Below, in pieces: positions 24,050 through 32,821 of a DNA stretch of 64,000 nt. How positions within the stretch are numbered: the first letter of the stretch is position 1; every line of letters begins with the position of its first letter. A program made the position numbers and the translations under genes. Location: assembly GCF_014203795.1 (NCBI RefSeq), contig NZ_JACHJU010000002.1, positions 620,001 to 684,000 of the forward strand, in the 5' to 3' direction. The notes beneath the pieces were generated by a model, which was given only the letters and a program-made list of their open reading frames with translations, was not told where the DNA came from and made no database searches. The DNA comes from Streptosporangium album. Lineage in GTDB: Bacteria > Actinomycetota > Actinomycetes > Streptosporangiales > Streptosporangiaceae.

Positions 24050-25849
24050 ATGGGAACCAGGCAGAAACTCCCCGAGGCGCGGTCGGACAGTCAGGCCACG
24101 TACCTGCCCGACCGGCACATGTTCGCCCTGTGGACCTGGGCCGACGGCGCCGTGGGGGCAGCCCCGCCGGTCGGTGACGTCGAGACCGTCCCCCTGGTCG
24201 TCCCGACGCCGGACCTCGGCAGGCTCAAGGTGTCCGACGTCGACTGCGTGCTGATCGAGCCGGACCGGCTCGTGGCCGTGCCCCTCGACTCGCCGGGCCG
24301 GTCGGTGGACGTCTGGCGGTCGTGGATCGCGGGCGGCGAGTCGGCTCTGCCGATCGCCGCGCACGCGGTCCCCGACGCCACGGGTGTCGCCGTCACGACG
24401 GCGGAACACGCGAGCGGCGTCTTCCGCCGCACCACCTCGGTGGGGGCCGAGATGCGCACGGCGCTCACCGCCAAGCTGCGCCCGTATCAGGTGCGCGGGG
24501 TGAGCTGGCTGCGCGAGACCATCGAGACGCACGGCGGCGCGGTGCTGGCCGACGAGATGGGACTCGGCAAGACCCTGCAGACCATCGGCTGTGTCGCCGG
24601 ACGGGCCGAGAAGGGGCCGCAACTGGTGGTCTGTCCCACGTCGTTGGTGGGGAACTGGGCGCACGAGATCGCGCGGTTCGCACCTGACCTGCGGGCCACG
24701 ATCTGGCGCGGCGGGCCGCTGCCCGCGGTGGACAACGGCACGGTGGTGCTCACCGGCTACCCCACGCTGCGCACGCACAGCCCGGCCCTGGCGGGGATCC
24801 AGTGGAGCACCGCGGTCTTCGACGAGGCGCAGGTCCTGAAGAACCCCCGTACGCAGGTGTCGAAGGCCGCGCGCACCATCGCGGCCGACGCGCGGATCGC
24901 CCTGACCGGGACGCCCGTCGAGAATCACCTCGACGAGCTGTGGGCCCTGCTCAATCTGGTCGCACCGCACCTGTTCGGGAACCGGGCGCAGTTCCGCCAT
25001 CGTTTCGTGCGGCCGATCGCGGACGGCTCCCCGGCCGCTTCCGCCCGGCTGCGCGGGGCCATCGAGCCGGTCGTGCTGATGCGGAAGAAGTCCCAAGTCG
25101 CGGGGTCGCTCCCGCCGAAGATCCACGCCGATCTCATCTGCGACCTCACCGAGGAGCAGGAGAGGCTGTACGACCGGCTGCTGGAGCAGGTCATCGACGA
25201 CGGCTTCGGCAGTGGCGCCCAACGGCAGACCAAGGTGCTCGCGGTCCTGACCTCGCTCAAGCAGGTCTGCAACCATCCGGGCCTGATCACGGACGACCTC
25301 GGTGAGCTGTCGGGCAGGTCGGGAAAGCTCGACCTGTGCACCGACATCGTAGCCAACAACCTGGAGAACGACTCTCCGACCCTCGTCTTCACCCAGTACC
25401 GGCAGACCGGTGAGCTGCTGGTCCGGCACTTCGCCGAACAGTTCGGGGTGAGTACGCCTTTCTTCCACGGCGGCCTGAACCAGGAGCAACGGGCCGACAT
25501 CGTCCGCCGGTTCCAGTCCGACGACGGTCCGAAGGTGCTCGTCCTCAGCCTGAAGGCCGGGGGCACCGGGCTCACGCTCACGCGCGCCGCCGACGTCATC
25601 CACTTCGACCGATGGTGGAACCCGGCCGTGGAGGCCCAGGCATCCGACCGGGTCCACCGGATCGGTCAGACCCGCACGGTCACCGTCACCACCCTGACCA
25701 CCGGGACCACCGTCGAGGAGCACATCGCGGCCATGCACAACCGCAAGTCCGCGCTGTCGGACACCGCCGACATTTCCAGCGTCGCCGAGCTGACCCGCCT
25801 GGACGACGACCCTCTCATCGAGATCCTGCGCCGGAAGCGAGTCAACTGA
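24050..25849 (+). CDS. SNF2-family DNA-dependent ATPase (DEAD/SF2)
   Basis: A 599-aa SF2 motor. The Q-like motif is LRPYQVRGVSWL, Walker A is ADEMGLGKTLQT (167-175), motif II is DEAQ (258-261) and motif III is IALTGTPVENHL. The C-terminal helicase lobe has SLKAGGTGLTLT and QASDRVHRIGQ. The N-terminal ~135 residues are an uncharacterised region and the enzyme is shorter than many bacterial SNF2 proteins. Bacterial SNF2 enzymes translocate on DNA, often displacing RNA polymerase or other proteins. It sits 4 bp after the MFS stop and 2 bp before the SWIM gene. Confidence 0.88.
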   Translation: MGTRQKLPEARSDSQATYLPDRHMFALWTWADGAVGAAPPVGDVETVPLVVPTPDLGRLKVSDVDCVLIEPDRLVAVPLDSPGRSVDVWRSWIAGGESALPIAAHAVPDATGVAVTTAEHASGVFRRTTSVGAEMRTALTAKLRPYQVRGVSWLRETIETHGGAVLADEMGLGKTLQTIGCVAGRAEKGPQLVVCPTSLVGNWAHEIARFAPDLRATIWRGGPLPAVDNGTVVLTGYPTLRTHSPALAGIQWSTAVFDEAQVLKNPRTQVSKAARTIAADARIALTGTPVENHLDELWALLNLVAPHLFGNRAQFRHRFVRPIADGSPAASARLRGAIEPVVLMRKKSQVAGSLPPKIHADLICDLTEEQERLYDRLLEQVIDDGFGSGAQRQTKVLAVLTSLKQVCNHPGLITDDLGELSGRSGKLDLCTDIVANNLENDSPTLVFTQYRQTGELLVRHFAEQFGVSTPFFHGGLNQEQRADIVRRFQSDDGPKVLVLSLKAGGTGLTLTRAADVIHFDRWWNPAVEAQASDRVHRIGQTRTVTVTTLTTGTTVEEHIAAMHNRKSALSDTADISSVAELTRLDDDPLIEILRRKRVN

Positions 25850-25851
25850 CC

Positions 25852-26412
25852 ATGGCCGACCACGACTACGGTTACACGAAGTGGGGCAAGGACTGGGTCC
25901 GGTTCGCCGAGTCGTTGCGCCAGACCCGTCCCGATCCCCAGCTGCCGAGCGCGCGGCGCATGGCACGCGACGGGAAGGTGCAGATCACGTTCGACGGCCG
26001 GACCGTGCGCGCCGTCGTGCACCGAGGTCGCGGCACCTCGGTGGTCACGATCGAGGTCGCGCCGATGTCCGCGGGGGCGACGGCCGAGATCTCCCGTCAG
26101 CTGAGCGGCATCCAGCCCCTGCTCACCGACGATCTGTACCGCGCGATCGCTGACGCGGGCCATCCGCCCGCGCCGGTCCTCGACAGCGTCGACTGCTCCT
26201 GCCCGGCCGCCACCCCGCGGTGCGTCCATGAGCTGGCCGTCTACTACGACATGGCGCGGCGCATCGACGACGATCCCCGCATCGCTCTCGACGTGCAGGG
26301 CTTCTTCCTCGCTTCGGCGGGCGGCGGCCAAGCGCCCGCCGAAGCGACGGCGCAGCGCTGGATCGCACTCAACTCCCTTGATCCGGCCGTCTACTTCACG
26401 GTGGCCGAGTGA
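25852..26412 (+). CDS. SWIM zinc-finger protein, SNF2 partner
   Basis: A 186-aa protein. The SWIM motif is DCSCPAATPRCVHELAVYY (CxC...CxH), a zinc finger used for DNA or protein contacts. The N-terminus has basic and Trp-rich segments (YTKWGKDWVRF). SWIM proteins commonly travel with SNF2 ATPases, either fused or adjacent, supporting a complex with the product of 24050-25849. ATG 25852 lies 2 bp after that gene, implying coupling. A stem-loop terminator follows at 26435-26463. Confidence 0.85.
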   Translation: MADHDYGYTKWGKDWVRFAESLRQTRPDPQLPSARRMARDGKVQITFDGRTVRAVVHRGRGTSVVTIEVAPMSAGATAEISRQLSGIQPLLTDDLYRAIADAGHPPAPVLDSVDCSCPAATPRCVHELAVYYDMARRIDDDPRIALDVQGFFLASAGGGQAPAEATAQRWIALNSLDPAVYFTVAE

Positions 26413-26434
26413 CCCGGCCGGCCTGAGAAGGAGC

Positions 26435-26463
26435 GGTGCGTGCCCACCCGGAGGGCACGCACC
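26435..26463 (+). terminator. Stem-loop terminator after the SWIM gene
   Basis: Perfect 11-bp arms GGTGCGTGCCC and GGGCACGCACC enclose a 7-nt loop. There is no T-tract, which is common for high-GC actinobacterial terminators. It closes the MFS-SNF2-SWIM operon. Confidence 0.65.
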
Positions 26464-26648
26464 CTCACCACCCGCTGAGCCCGCGGATGCCCCCGCATCC
26501 TCCGGCCGTGACGGCCCCGCTCGCCCGCTCCGCCCGCGCCGTGGCGTCGATCGGAAGTCCTTCGAGAAAGGGACATGATCTCGCCGTAGACCGGCCTGTT
26601 GCAGGTGGCAGAAATGGTCTCCATGTACACGTGACCTGAGCTGGCCGT

Positions 26649-26846
26649 GTGTCAACGGGGAAGGAAGCGTGTCATGCCCGCACCTGCCTCGGACGAGGCG
26701 ACACCGTCGTCATCGTCGGCCGCGACACCGAGAAGGCCGAGACCGTCCCCGGCGCCCGCTTCATCCGGGCGGATCTGAGCCTCGTGAGCGAGAACAGGCG
26801 GGTCATCGAGCAGATCGGACGGGTCCGGGTCCGCACCGGCCTGTAG
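26649..26846 (+). pseudogene. Short-chain dehydrogenase fragment
   Basis: From ~26687 the frame reads LGRGDTVVIVGRDTEKAETV, then FIRADLSLVSENRRVIEQI, matching beta2-alpha3 of an SDR enzyme where an Arg-Asp follows beta2 and the Asp-Leu loop holds the adenine. The N-terminal TGxxxGIG loop and everything from the Asn-Ser-Tyr-Lys catalytic region onward are missing; both sides run into unrelated sequence. It is a ~45-residue relic with no likely function. The rest of 26464-26939 shows no supported gene. Confidence 0.6.
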
Positions 26847-26939
26847 CCCCTGCGCCACCGCTCCGGCGCGGCCTGGACTCCCAGAGGCGCCGGGGCGGCG
26901 GTCGGTGACGCGTCAGCGGCAGCCGTACTCAGGGGTGGG

Positions 26940-27785
26940 TCAGCGGTAGCTGTGCTCGGGGGCCGGGAAGGCTCCGGCGGTCACCTCGTCGGCGAAGGCA
27001 CGGACGGCTCGGTCCATCTCCCCGGCCAGGTCGGAGTACTTCTTGACGAACTTGGCGGGGTGGGCGGTCAGGCCCATCAGGTCCTGCCAGACCAGGACCT
27101 GCGCGTCGGTGGCCGGGCCCGCGCCGATGCCGATGGTGGGGATCGACAGGGACGTGGTGACCCGTTCCGCGAGGTCGGTGGGGACGCACTCCAGGACCAC
27201 GGAGAAGGCCCCGGCGTACTCCAGGTCCTTGGCGTCCGACATCAGCTCGTCCCCGGACTGGCCGCGTCCCTGCACCCGGTAGCCGCCGAAGGCGTTGACC
27301 GACTGGGGGGTCAGGCCGAGGTGGGCCATGACGGGGATGCCGGCCGAGACCAGCGCCTCGACCTGGGGGAGCACGCGCCGGCCGCCCTCCAGCTTGACCG
27401 CGTGGGCGCCGGCCTCCTTCATGAAGCGGGCGGCCGTCTCCAGCGCCTGCTGCGGTGAGGACTGGTAGGAGCCGAACGGCAGGTCGGCGACCACCAGCGC
27501 ACGCGACGAGCCGCGGACCACGGCGGCCGTCAGCGGCATGAGGTCGTCCACCGAGACCGGCAGCGTCGAGTCGTAGCCGTACACGACCATGGCGGCCGAG
27601 TCGCCGACGAGCAGCACGGGGATGCCTGCCTCGTCGAAGACCCTGGCGGTCATCGCGTCGTACGCGGTGACCATCGGCCACTTCTCCCCCCGCTCCTTGG
27701 CGGCGGCGATGTCGCGGACGGTGATCCTTCGTCCTGCCTGGCCGCCGTAGAGAGCAGTCGGCCGGCTGGTGACGGAAGAGGACAT
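26940..27785 (-). CDS. panB: 3-methyl-2-oxobutanoate hydroxymethyltransferase (PanB)
   Basis: A 281-aa enzyme catalysing the first committed step of pantothenate synthesis: ketoisovalerate plus 5,10-methylene-THF to ketopantoate. The TIM barrel shows MVTAYDAMTARVFDEAGIPV, LLVGDSAAMVVYGYDSTLPV (Mg-binding Asp), DLPFGSYQSS, AVKLEGG, VMAHLGLTPQ, VVLECVP and GIGAGPATDAQVLVWQDLMG. ATG 27785 has GGAGGG at close spacing. It is monocistronic here; no panC or panD is adjacent. Confidence 0.96.
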   Translation of the reverse strand: MSSSVTSRPTALYGGQAGRRITVRDIAAAKERGEKWPMVTAYDAMTARVFDEAGIPVLLVGDSAAMVVYGYDSTLPVSVDDLMPLTAAVVRGSSRALVVADLPFGSYQSSPQQALETAARFMKEAGAHAVKLEGGRRVLPQVEALVSAGIPVMAHLGLTPQSVNAFGGYRVQGRGQSGDELMSDAKDLEYAGAFSVVLECVPTDLAERVTTSLSIPTIGIGAGPATDAQVLVWQDLMGLTAHPAKFVKKYSDLAGEMDRAVRAFADEVTAGAFPAPEHSYR

Positions 27786-27947
27786 GAGAACCCTCCAGAA
27801 GAGTCTCGAGGCGCCCCAGTGGCGTCCCCGGACGTTTCCGATGATTGCACGCGTGCGACGGGTTAAACACCCCCGGCCCCACCGGTAATCCAGTGGCGGA
27901 ACTGTCGGTGCCATACGCCACAATGCATGCGGAGGTAAGCAATCACA

Positions 27948-29141
27948 ATGGCTATAGAACCTTACCGTCGCCTGCTCACCCTTCCGGGTGTGCGGACGTT
28001 GCTGCTGGTGGGCCTGCTGGCCCGGATCCCGTCCACGGCGATGGGCATCACGCTGACGCTGCACATCCGCAGCCTCGGTCTGGGCTGGCTGGCGGCAGGG
28101 GCGGTCGGCACGGCCACCACGGTGGGGATGGCGGTCGGATCGCCGCTGGCCGGGCGGCTCGTCGACAGGCACGGTCTCCGTCCGGTGCTGCTGGTGACCA
28201 CCGTCGCACAGCTCGCCTTCTGGTCTTCGGCCTGGGCGCTGCCGTACCCCGTGCTGCTGGTCGCCGCGGTGGTCGCCGGGCTGCTGGCCCTGCCGGTGTT
28301 CAGCGTGATCAGGCAGTGCCTGACCGCCCTGGTCCCGGTGGAGCAGCGCAGGATCGGTTTCTCCCTCGACTCGATAATGGTCGAGCTGTCCTACATGGCC
28401 GGGCCCGCCCTCGGTGTGCTCGGGATCACCCTGCTGGGCAGCGCGTGGACGATGTGCATCGTCGCGGCCGGTCTGACCTGTTCCGGGGTGGCGCTGATCC
28501 TGCTGAACCCGCCGACCCGCTCGGCCGAGGAGCTGGAGGCGCCGGCGGAGAAGATCCTGAGGCGGCAGTGGCTCACCCCGGGACTTCTCACCCTGCTCGG
28601 CACCGCCGCCGCGGCCACCTTCGTGCTGACCGCGACCGAACTCTCACTGGTGGCGACGATGGAGCACGCCGGTGACACCGAGTGGACCGGTCTGGCCATC
28701 GGGGTCTGGTGCGTCTACTCGCTGATCGGCGGCTTCGTGTACGGCGGACTGCCGAGGGGCTTCTCGCCGCTGGTCCTGATCGGTGCGATGGGCCTGCTCA
28801 CCATCCCGGTGGGACTGGTGGGCGGCGACTGGCGGTGGGTGATCGTGGCGCTCATCCCGTCGGGGGTGCTGTGCGCCCCCGGGCTGTCCTCCACGGTCGA
28901 GGCCCTCAGCCGCTGGGTCCCGGCGGGGGCCCGGGGAGAGGCGATGGGTCTGCACGGTACGGCGCTGCTCATCGGCGGCGCCTCCTCCGCGCCGATCGCC
29001 GGAGCGGTCATCGACGGTGTCGGTCCCCGCTGGGCCTTCGCCGTCGCGGGGCTGGTCAGCGTGGTGATGGTGCTGGTCGCACTGCCGTTCTGGCGGCGGA
29101 TCCCCGCACCGGCGGAGCAGCCGGCGGCGGCCGTCGCCTGA
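27948..29141 (+). CDS. MFS transporter (12 TM)
   Basis: A 397-aa membrane protein with 12 predicted helices. Motif A appears as SPLAGRLVDRHGLRPVLLV. It is shorter than the DHA2 exporters nearby and resembles uncharacterised actinobacterial MFS proteins. GGAGG lies 10 nt before ATG 27948. It diverges from panB; whether it exports a pantothenate-related compound is unknown. Confidence 0.85.
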   Translation: MAIEPYRRLLTLPGVRTLLLVGLLARIPSTAMGITLTLHIRSLGLGWLAAGAVGTATTVGMAVGSPLAGRLVDRHGLRPVLLVTTVAQLAFWSSAWALPYPVLLVAAVVAGLLALPVFSVIRQCLTALVPVEQRRIGFSLDSIMVELSYMAGPALGVLGITLLGSAWTMCIVAAGLTCSGVALILLNPPTRSAEELEAPAEKILRRQWLTPGLLTLLGTAAAATFVLTATELSLVATMEHAGDTEWTGLAIGVWCVYSLIGGFVYGGLPRGFSPLVLIGAMGLLTIPVGLVGGDWRWVIVALIPSGVLCAPGLSSTVEALSRWVPAGARGEAMGLHGTALLIGGASSAPIAGAVIDGVGPRWAFAVAGLVSVVMVLVALPFWRRIPAPAEQPAAAVA

Positions 29142-29180
29142 CGTCCCATGTGAACGGCACGTAAATACGAAACGAAACAG

Positions 29181-29209
29181 TTGCGTATCGAAAAATGGAG
29201 CGCTACGGT
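29181..29209 (+). promoter_or_regulatory. Promoter TTGCGT-N17-TACGGT for MFS-tetR operon
   Basis: The -35 is at 29181-29186 and the -10 at 29204-29209, with a 17-bp spacer. It overlaps one copy of the direct repeat CGTATCGAAAA (29184-29194); the second copy is at 29228-29238. The -10 overlaps the dyad GTTTC-TTTGC-GAAAC at 29208-29222. Confidence 0.6.
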
Positions 29210-29222
29210 TTCTTTGCGAAAC
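29208..29222. promoter_or_regulatory. Operator candidate GTTTC-N5-GAAAC
   Basis: A perfect 5-bp dyad lies at the expected transcription start of the MFS gene at 29248, flanked by two CGTATCGAAAA copies. It is a likely target of the TetR protein encoded at 30818-31435. Confidence 0.5.
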
Positions 29223-29247
29223 TTTGCCGTATCGAAAACGGGGACCC

Positions 29248-30810
29248 ATGGAACAGCAGCTTGGCCATCCGAGGCGGTGGCAGATCCTGGGAGTGCTGGT
29301 ATTCAGCCTCCTTGCCGTCGTGCTCGACAACACCATCCTCAACGTCGCGCTGAAGACGATCGCCGATCCGGTCGAGGGCCTGGGCGCCACCCAGAGCCAG
29401 ATGGAATGGGCGATCAACTCCTACACGCTCGTCTTCGCCGGGCTGCTGTTCACCTTCGGGGTCATCGGTGACCGGACCGGCCGCAAGCGCATGCTCCTCA
29501 TCGGCATGGTGCTCTTCGGCCTCGCCTCGCTGGCCAGCGCCTATTCCCAGGATCCCGGGCAGCTCATCGTGGCCCGCGCGTTCATGGGGGTCGGCGGCGC
29601 CGCGATCATGCCGGCCACGCTGGCGATCATCTCCAACGTCTTCCCGCCGCAGGAGCGCGGCAAGGCGATCGGTGTCTGGGCCGGGGGCGTCGGCATCGCC
29701 GTGGCGATCGGCCCGATCACCGGCGGCCTGCTCATCGAGCACTTCTGGTGGGGCTCGGTCTTCCTGATCAACCTGCCGATCGTGCTGATCAGCATGGTGC
29801 TCATCACGATGGTCGTGCCCGAGTCGCGTGACCCCAAGCCGTCCAGGCTCGACCCGGTCGGCGTGCTCCTGTCCATCGTGGGTCTCGTCGCCATCACCTA
29901 CGGCATCATCCGGGGTGGGGAGCTGGCCACCGTCGCCAGCGCCGAGGTGCTGACTCCGGCCCTCCTGGGCGTGGCCGTGCTGATCGGCTTCGTCTGGTAC
30001 GAGCGCCGCATCGACCATCCGGCCTTCGACGTCACCTACTTCCGCGACGCCCGCTTCGCCACCGCGGTCGGCATGATCGGCATCGTGTTCTTCGCGATGA
30101 TGGGGGCGATGTTCTTCCTGGTCTTCTACCTGCAGATCGTGCTGGGCTTCAGCCCGTTGCAGGCGGGCGCGCTGATGATCCCCTTCGCCGCCGCCCAGAT
30201 CATCTTCGCCCCGCTCAGCCAGCAGATGACCAGGCGCTTCGGCGGCAAGCTGGCCGCCACCGTGAGCATGGTCATCGTCGCCGCCGCGCTGGGCAGCTAC
30301 GCGCTGATGGACCAGAACACCTCCGTCCTGGTGATCGAGATCGTCTTCTTCGTCCAGGGCGCGGCGATGGCCAACATCATGCCGCCGGCGACCACCGCGA
30401 TCATGGAGTCGCTGCCCCGGGAGAAGGCAGGCGTCGGCTCGGCCATGAGCAACACCGTCCGCCAGATCGCCGGCGCCCTCGGCGTCGCCCTGCTGGGCTC
30501 GCTGCTCTCGGCGACCTACCGTGACGAGATCGCCCCCGCGCTGACCGGCCTGCCCGACCAGCTCAGGCACATCGCGGGTGAGTCCCTGACCGGCACGCTC
30601 AACGTGGCCGGCGGTCTCGGTGAGCGTGGTGCGGCACTGATCGCGCCCGCCAAGCAGGCCTTCGTCGACGGCATGCACATCACCGCCCTGGTCTCGGCGG
30701 TGATCGCTCTGCTCGGAGCCCTGGTGGCGCTCAGGTGGCTGCCCGGCAAGCAGGTTCCGGCCGCTCCCGCCGAACGTGCGGATCACGACAAGGAACCGGC
30801 AGTAGTGTAG
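29248..30810 (+). CDS. MFS multidrug exporter, DHA2 (EmrB/QacA) family
   Basis: A 520-aa exporter with 14 predicted helices. Helix 1 is VFSLLAVVLDNTILNVALK, motif A is GVIGDRTGRKRMLLIG, and helix 5 is AIGPITGGLLIEHFWWG. It resembles the protein at 22414-24045 closely enough (shared DNT and EHFWWGSVFL blocks) to suggest paralogy. ATG 29248 is the clear start. The gene is followed 7 bp later by a TetR regulator, forming an autoregulated resistance operon. Confidence 0.9.
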   Translation: MEQQLGHPRRWQILGVLVFSLLAVVLDNTILNVALKTIADPVEGLGATQSQMEWAINSYTLVFAGLLFTFGVIGDRTGRKRMLLIGMVLFGLASLASAYSQDPGQLIVARAFMGVGGAAIMPATLAIISNVFPPQERGKAIGVWAGGVGIAVAIGPITGGLLIEHFWWGSVFLINLPIVLISMVLITMVVPESRDPKPSRLDPVGVLLSIVGLVAITYGIIRGGELATVASAEVLTPALLGVAVLIGFVWYERRIDHPAFDVTYFRDARFATAVGMIGIVFFAMMGAMFFLVFYLQIVLGFSPLQAGALMIPFAAAQIIFAPLSQQMTRRFGGKLAATVSMVIVAAALGSYALMDQNTSVLVIEIVFFVQGAAMANIMPPATTAIMESLPREKAGVGSAMSNTVRQIAGALGVALLGSLLSATYRDEIAPALTGLPDQLRHIAGESLTGTLNVAGGLGERGAALIAPAKQAFVDGMHITALVSAVIALLGALVALRWLPGKQVPAAPAERADHDKEPAVV

Positions 30811-30817
30811 ACACGCG

Positions 30818-31435
30818 ATGACGACGACGGATGAGACGCAGGCGGCCCGCCCGGCGGGCCGCCCCCGCAGCGCCCGGGCGGAGAAGGCGATCATTGACGC
30901 CACCCTCGACCTGATAGGCGAGGGCATGAGCCTCGGAGAGCTGTCGATCGAGGCGATCGCGTCCCGGGCCGGGGTGGGCAAGACCACGATCTATCGGCGC
31001 TGGTCCAACAAGGAGGACCTGTTCGTCGACGCGATGGCCACGCTCAAGTCGCCTCTCCCGCAGATGGGGGGCAGGTCGGTCCGCGAGGATCTGATCGCCT
31101 ACCTCGAGGTCGTCCGCCATGACGCGTGCGACGCGCGCAGCCGGTGCGTCCTGAGCATCGTGATGAACGACGCCGAGCGACACCCGCGCCTCGTGGAGCG
31201 GGTCCGCCAGGCCTCGATCGAGCCGCGCAGGGCGGCGATGGCCGCCCTGCTACGCCGGGGCATCGCCACGGGCGAGCTCCGTCCGGACCTCGACGTGCCC
31301 ATCGCGATGGCCACGATGGTCGGCACCATGATGTGGTACGCCCGGAGTCTGGGGTTCGGCGAGGACACCGAGCTTCCGGACGACATCGCCGAGCGGATCG
31401 TCGACGAGCTCCTGTCCGGCCTCGCCCCCGGCTGA
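30818..31435 (+). CDS. TetR-family regulator, co-transcribed with MFS exporter
   Basis: A 205-aa repressor. The HTH is ARAEKAIIDATLDLIGEG with SIEAIASRAGVGKTTIYRRW. The C-terminal ligand domain contains a short Cys pair (HDACDARSRC). It starts 7 bp after the MFS stop, so exporter and repressor share one mRNA, and the repressor probably acts at the operator upstream of 29248. Confidence 0.9.
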   Translation: MTTTDETQAARPAGRPRSARAEKAIIDATLDLIGEGMSLGELSIEAIASRAGVGKTTIYRRWSNKEDLFVDAMATLKSPLPQMGGRSVREDLIAYLEVVRHDACDARSRCVLSIVMNDAERHPRLVERVRQASIEPRRAAMAALLRRGIATGELRPDLDVPIAMATMVGTMMWYARSLGFGEDTELPDDIAERIVDELLSGLAPG

Positions 31436-31587
31436 CGCCGGCCCGGTGCCCTCCTGGCCGGTCCCGTCACCCGGCTGAGGCCGGCCCGGCGCCTGCCGGG
31501 AGGCTGCCGGAGCACGGGACGCTTCAGTACGGCCTCCGGCAGGCCACCGAGACGATCGGGGGACTGCGCGGGGACCGTCGACCGGCC

Positions 31588-32082
31588 TCAGGACCTGGCG
31601 TCGTGCCAGGTCGTGCTGGCGAGAAAGTAGGTGTCGTAGAGCTCTTGGACGTCCAGCAGGCTTTCCGGCGGCACCTTGCCGTAGGCGATGCGTTCCAGGT
31701 GGCGGAAGTACTCGAATCGCTCCACCCCGGGGGTGATGACGATGAGGATGTCGGCGTTCTCGCCTGGTGCGGCGGCGAAGGCGTGGGCGAGGCCGGGCGG
31801 GACGATGACCAGGTCGCCGCGCTCGGCGGTGACGATCTGGTCGCCGGACAGCAGCTGGGCGGTGCCGTCCAGCAGGTAGAACAGCTCGGCGGAGTGGGTG
31901 TGGCGGTGGGGGGCGGCGCCGTTGGCGCCGTTGGTCAGGCTGACTCGCTGAGTGGACAGCGCGCCGCCGGTGGAGCTGCTGTCGGCCAGCAGCCGGACGG
32001 TGGTGGGGGCTTGGCCGATCACTTCGGCTTCCGCGGAGCGGACGATCACGGACTCGTCGAAGTCCGGCACGGTCAGCGACAT
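31588..32082 (-). CDS. Cupin-domain protein
   Basis: A 164-aa single-domain cupin. Motif 1 is PHRHTHSAELFYLLDG, with His-His and Glu metal ligands; motif 2 is GDLVIVPPGLAHAF, with the last His. A C-terminal helical tail follows (RIAYGKVPPESLLDVQELYD). Such proteins may be small dioxygenases, isomerases or sensors. It lies downstream of the DUF4267 gene on the same strand, with a short coding relic between them. Confidence 0.85.
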   Translation of the reverse strand: MSLTVPDFDESVIVRSAEAEVIGQAPTTVRLLADSSSTGGALSTQRVSLTNGANGAAPHRHTHSAELFYLLDGTAQLLSGDQIVTAERGDLVIVPPGLAHAFAAAPGENADILIVITPGVERFEYFRHLERIAYGKVPPESLLDVQELYDTYFLASTTWHDARS

Positions 32083-32099
32083 GTTGGTGACTTCCTTCG

Positions 32100-32147
32100 T
32101 CAGATGGCGAACAGGAGGGCGGCGTTGATGAGCACGACGACGGCGGC
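32100..32147 (-). pseudogene. C-terminal relic of a DUF4267-like membrane protein
   Basis: The minus strand reads AAVVVLINAALLFAI then TGA. This resembles the last helix of the intact protein upstream (GATALVVVLTGALLLRAN). No start or upstream part remains. It probably marks a second, deleted gene of the same family between the cupin and the DUF4267 gene. Confidence 0.35.
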
Positions 32148-32177
32148 CTGGGGACTCGTTTCGGGCCGCCGAGGTTG

Positions 32178-32582
32178 CTACACGACCTCGGGGAGGCTGC
32201 GAACGCGAGGATTGGCGCGGAGGAGAAGCGCTCCGGTGAGTACCACCACGAGTGCGGTGGCTCCATGGATGCCCAGGGCCGAGGCCACCTTGCCACCCTG
32301 TGCCAGCACGATGGTCATGTCGCCGAACGGCACGAACGACATCGCGAGCATCACCCAGCCGAGTGTCCGGTGCTGCCCGGTCAGCAGGAGCACGAGGATG
32401 ACGAGCGCCTGCCCGATGTCACGCACGCCCTTGACGGCGAAGTAGCCGCCCGCGTCACCGGCCGGCACGTGGAGTACCCCGAAGCCGCTGGCGGCACCCT
32501 GCGCGTCCACCAGATAGCTGACGCCGATGTAGGCGATGAAGAGTCCGCCGATCACGGCGAGGGCAGTAGCAAGAAATTTCAT
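32178..32582 (-). CDS. DUF4267-type small membrane protein
   Basis: A 134-aa protein with four predicted helices: MKFLATALAVIGGLFIAYIG, IGQALVILVLLLTG, LGWVMLAMSFVPFGDMTIVL and ATALVVVLTGALLL. It matches the DUF4267 pattern of small integral membrane proteins of unknown role. ATG 32582 has GGGAG upstream. Its promoter region is shared with the divergent XRE-TPR regulator and is filled with TTGCCA boxes, so it is the most likely target of that regulator. Confidence 0.8.
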   Translation of the reverse strand: MKFLATALAVIGGLFIAYIGVSYLVDAQGAASGFGVLHVPAGDAGGYFAVKGVRDIGQALVILVLLLTGQHRTLGWVMLAMSFVPFGDMTIVLAQGGKVASALGIHGATALVVVLTGALLLRANPRVRSLPEVV

Positions 32583-32605
32583 GACGTCTCCCTGAGAGCG
32601 GATTG

Positions 32606-32773
32606 TTGCCAGAAACTTACGATCACCAAAGACGTCTTGGCAATAGTTTGCCAAAAATCCTTGCCAAGAAAACTGGGCTCCTCTGATCGTGGTGCGCATC
32701 AGCTGGTAACGGTTTGCCAGATGGCGCACATGCTGGATAGAATCCGGCGCGGAAGGGTAGGCGCATTTGCCAA
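32606..32773. promoter_or_regulatory. Cluster of TTGCCA(A) boxes between DUF4267 gene and XRE-TPR gene
   Basis: Direct TTGCCA copies lie at 32606-32611, 32648-32653, 32661-32666, 32714-32719 and 32767-32772. An inverted copy TTGGCAA at 32637-32643 pairs with TTGCCAA at 32648-32654 to form a dyad with a 4-bp centre. Six copies in 168 bp of high-GC DNA is far above expectation. They probably form a multi-site operator for the adjacent XRE-TPR regulator. Confidence 0.65.
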
Positions 32774-32821
32774 GACGGATCGGCCATCCCTGTCGCCCGT
32801 CGACATGTTTGGAGGCAAAAC

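Noticed and set aside
22477-24051. 524-codon minus-strand open frame opposite the MFS gene
   Set aside because: Composition dominated by Arg, Asp, Gly and His without any motif; mirror of the MFS gene.
23864-25966. 700-codon minus-strand open frame opposite the SNF2 gene
   Set aside because: No domain, Arg/Pro/His-rich low-complexity composition, and full overlap with a clear SNF2 coding sequence.
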